Below, piece after piece: positions 11,590 to 12,745 of a stretch of DNA of 12,745 nt. The DNA comes from an uncultured bacterium (GTDB lineage Bacteria; Patescibacteriota; Minisyncoccia; Phycocordibacterales; UBA918): NCBI GenBank assembly GCA_913046815.1, contig CAJWTE010000014.1, positions 1 to 12,745 on the forward strand. The letters run 5' to 3'. Under the pieces are notes generated by a model that saw nothing but the letters and a program-made list of their open reading frames with translations, was not told the origin of the DNA and did no database searches. A program made the translations under genes and the position numbers. Numbering within the stretch: the stretch's first letter is position 1; every line of letters starts with the position of its first letter.

Positions 11590-12745
11590 TCATTCTACCA
11601 CAGCACCAATCCGCTTAAGTGACTCCTCCTTACCTAGTATAAAAAGGCATGTGAATGGATCCGGCGATCTCTCTAAGCCCGTCAATGCAATCCGTAGAGG
11701 CCATAGAAGTTCACCCTTCCCTATCTCCTCTGCGTATGACCACAAACTGTCCTTAATATTGCTCACACTACTGAAATCACTGGCTGGGAGAACTTTTAAG
11801 CAATGTTGCAGTCTTGGAAATACATCTGAAACACTGATGTCATTCTTCCACTTCAATAGGTCATTTTCGAACTTTGGCTCCGAAAAGACAAAACTAAAAT
11901 CTCCACTTTCAAAGAGCGATGAAACTTCATTGCCTAGAGTTACTCTTTCACGAAGACTAGGAAGGAGACGTTGAAATCGTCTGTTACTGGTATCTATGTG
12001 CTCAGGTAGCCATTTGGCTACGTAGGCAACATACTCAGAGTCAGTCATGCGATTCAGGTGCTCCTTGTTCAGCCATTGCAATTTTTCTTCATTAAAAATT
12101 GCTCCTGACTTCTGTACTTCAGATAGGTCAAAAACATTAACCAGTTCCTCTAAAGAAAAAACTTCTTGGTCAGTCCCGGGATTCCATCCTAAAAGTGCCA
12201 AGTAGTTTATCAAAGCAGAAGGTAGGTAGCCTTTTTCAATATACTCGTTGACAGATATTGCTCCATGCCGTTTCGACATTTTTGATCGGTCAGGTGCCAA
12301 AATGAGCGGCAGATGCGCATATTCTGGGCGCTGGAAGCCTAGTACTTCTTGAATAAGAATCTGTCGGGGGGTATTAGATATATGATCTTCCCCACGTATT
12401 ACGTGGGTCACTCCCATCTCATGGTCGTCTACTACTACTGTAAAATGATACAAAGCATCATCTATTGAACGAGCAATGACAAAATCACCCAGTTCTGTTG
12501 TGTCAAAAGTTATGTCTCCTCTTACCAAATCTTTAAAAACGATTTGTTTGTTAGGGTTCTTTAGCCTGACAACCTCCACCATCACAGTTTCGTCCTGAAT
12601 ACTGGGTTCCCTGCTCACGTAGACCAAATTATCATCGATCGCCTTGAGCAGATATGTCTTATAGATTTTATGTCTTTCTGATTGTCTGACAACAGAATTT
12701 GCATTTTCCCAGACAATTCCAAGGTCTTGTAGTCCTTTTACTATT
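11590..12745 (-). CDS. gltX: Glutamate--tRNA ligase (partial, N-terminus off the window)
   Basis: The frame stays open to the window edge, reading IVKGLQDLGIVWEN, then VVRQSERHKIYKTYLLKAI upstream of YVSREP. An internal TTG at 12627 is therefore not the start. Class I GluRS landmarks follow: VRLKNPNKQIVFKDLVRGDI, ELGDFVIARSIDDALYHFTVVVDDHEMGVTHVIRGEDHISNTPRQ, and KMSKRHG (ATP-binding KMSKS loop). A C-terminal helical anticodon-binding region ends SPDPFTCLFILGKEESLKRI. The segment between VYVSREP and VRLKNP is short, without the Cys-containing zinc-like insertion of E. coli GluRS, as in the CPR forms I know. It charges tRNA-Glu; whether it also charges tRNA-Gln is not readable here. It ends in TGA 4 nt before the M23 gene. 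Confidence 0.96.
   Translation of the reverse strand, partial: IVKGLQDLGIVWENANSVVRQSERHKIYKTYLLKAIDDNLVYVSREPSIQDETVMVEVVRLKNPNKQIVFKDLVRGDITFDTTELGDFVIARSIDDALYHFTVVVDDHEMGVTHVIRGEDHISNTPRQILIQEVLGFQRPEYAHLPLILAPDRSKMSKRHGAISVNEYIEKGYLPSALINYLALLGWNPGTDQEVFSLEELVNVFDLSEVQKSGAIFNEEKLQWLNKEHLNRMTDSEYVAYVAKWLPEHIDTSNRRFQRLLPSLRERVTLGNEVSSLFESGDFSFVFSEPKFENDLLKWKNDISVSDVFPRLQHCLKVLPASDFSSVSNIKDSLWSYAEEIGKGELLWPLRIALTGLERSPDPFTCLFILGKEESLKRIGAVVE
11592..11597 (-). promoter_or_regulatory. Possible leaderless -10 box for the M23 gene
   Basis: On the minus strand TAGAAT is followed by GAGCAA (6 nt) and the ATG at 11585, the same geometry as the gnd-like and MFS genes. It overlaps the gltX stop codon. 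No clear -35 is visible. It could give the M23 gene its own transcript in addition to read-through. Confidence 0.3.

Noticed and set aside
6910..11592. Possible UGA recoding as in Gracilibacteria/SR1
   Set aside because: The slipin and gltX both end at TGA exactly where family proteins end, so TGA is a stop here.
11534..11974. 146-codon plus-strand open frame
   Set aside because: It lies antisense to clearly conserved gltX and the M23 signal peptide; no motifs.
1..12745. CRISPR array, defence system or prophage
   Set aside because: No regularly spaced direct repeats and no cas, restriction, toxin-antitoxin or phage structural genes are present.

Overview
The window looks like a piece of the chromosome of a Patescibacteria/CPR bacterium, most likely on the Parcubacteria (Paceibacteria) side. 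This is inferred from gene style, not from a search. The signs are short housekeeping enzymes (417-aa glucose-6-phosphate isomerase, 281-aa ROK kinase), a GluRS with a compact region before its RGD(I/V) segment, a coiled-coil M23 peptidase, a membrane-anchored Ada-like Cys/His domain, and a small lysozyme-fold exported protein. As I recall, ribosomal protein L9 is missing from some CPR lineages such as Microgenomates, so its presence here leans toward Parcubacteria. TGA is used as a stop (slipin, gltX), so the UGA=Gly code of Gracilibacteria/SR1 is excluded. GC looks moderate (about 40%) throughout. Nothing indicates a phage, plasmid or defence island.

Layout. 1-236: C-terminal end of an S41 (CtpA-like) protease. 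268-540 (-): a small basic protein of unknown function, convergent with the protease across a GC-rich hairpin. 632-1772 (+): rplI and a membrane-anchored cyclophilin, ending at a symmetric terminator shared with the convergent rpmA (1844-2122, -). 2166-3230 (+): a membrane-anchored Ada-like domain protein and a DnaQ-fold exonuclease-like protein. 3271-6912 (+): a LOG-family protein, pgi, a ROK kinase directly behind it, and a stand-alone slipin (SPFH). 6915-7453 (+): a consensus promoter and a lysozyme-like protein whose 5' end looks frameshifted, closed by a strong hairpin. 7543-8751 (+): an MFS transporter. 8752-9180: the only long gene-free stretch. It contains a 313-bp segment bounded by a perfect 12-bp TG...CA inverted repeat with CTA on both sides, a possible MITE. 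9181-10146 (-): a 6-phosphogluconate dehydrogenase-like protein with several altered active-site motifs. 10290-12745 (-): gltX (partial) followed by a coiled-coil M23 peptidase, ending in a terminator just upstream of the gnd-like promoter.

How the genes work together. pgi and the ROK kinase form a sugar-phosphate module (glucose to glucose-6-P to fructose-6-P). The gnd-like gene would belong to the pentose-phosphate side if it were catalytically normal, which its motifs make doubtful. Five proteins act at or outside the membrane on proteins or wall: the S41 protease, cyclophilin, Ada-like protein, lysozyme-like protein and M23 peptidase. rplI, rpmA and gltX are translation genes scattered singly among them.

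Expression signals. Almost no gene has a Shine-Dalgarno sequence; the small protein at 268-540 is the clear exception. Several genes instead have a -10 hexamer exactly 6 nt from the start codon (gnd-like, MFS, M23), which predicts leaderless mRNAs. Others have a TGCTATAGT-type extended -10 about 20-30 nt upstream. The least expected items are the divergent gnd-like active site, the leaderless promoter geometry, the apparent frameshift in the lysozyme-like gene and the MITE-like element.
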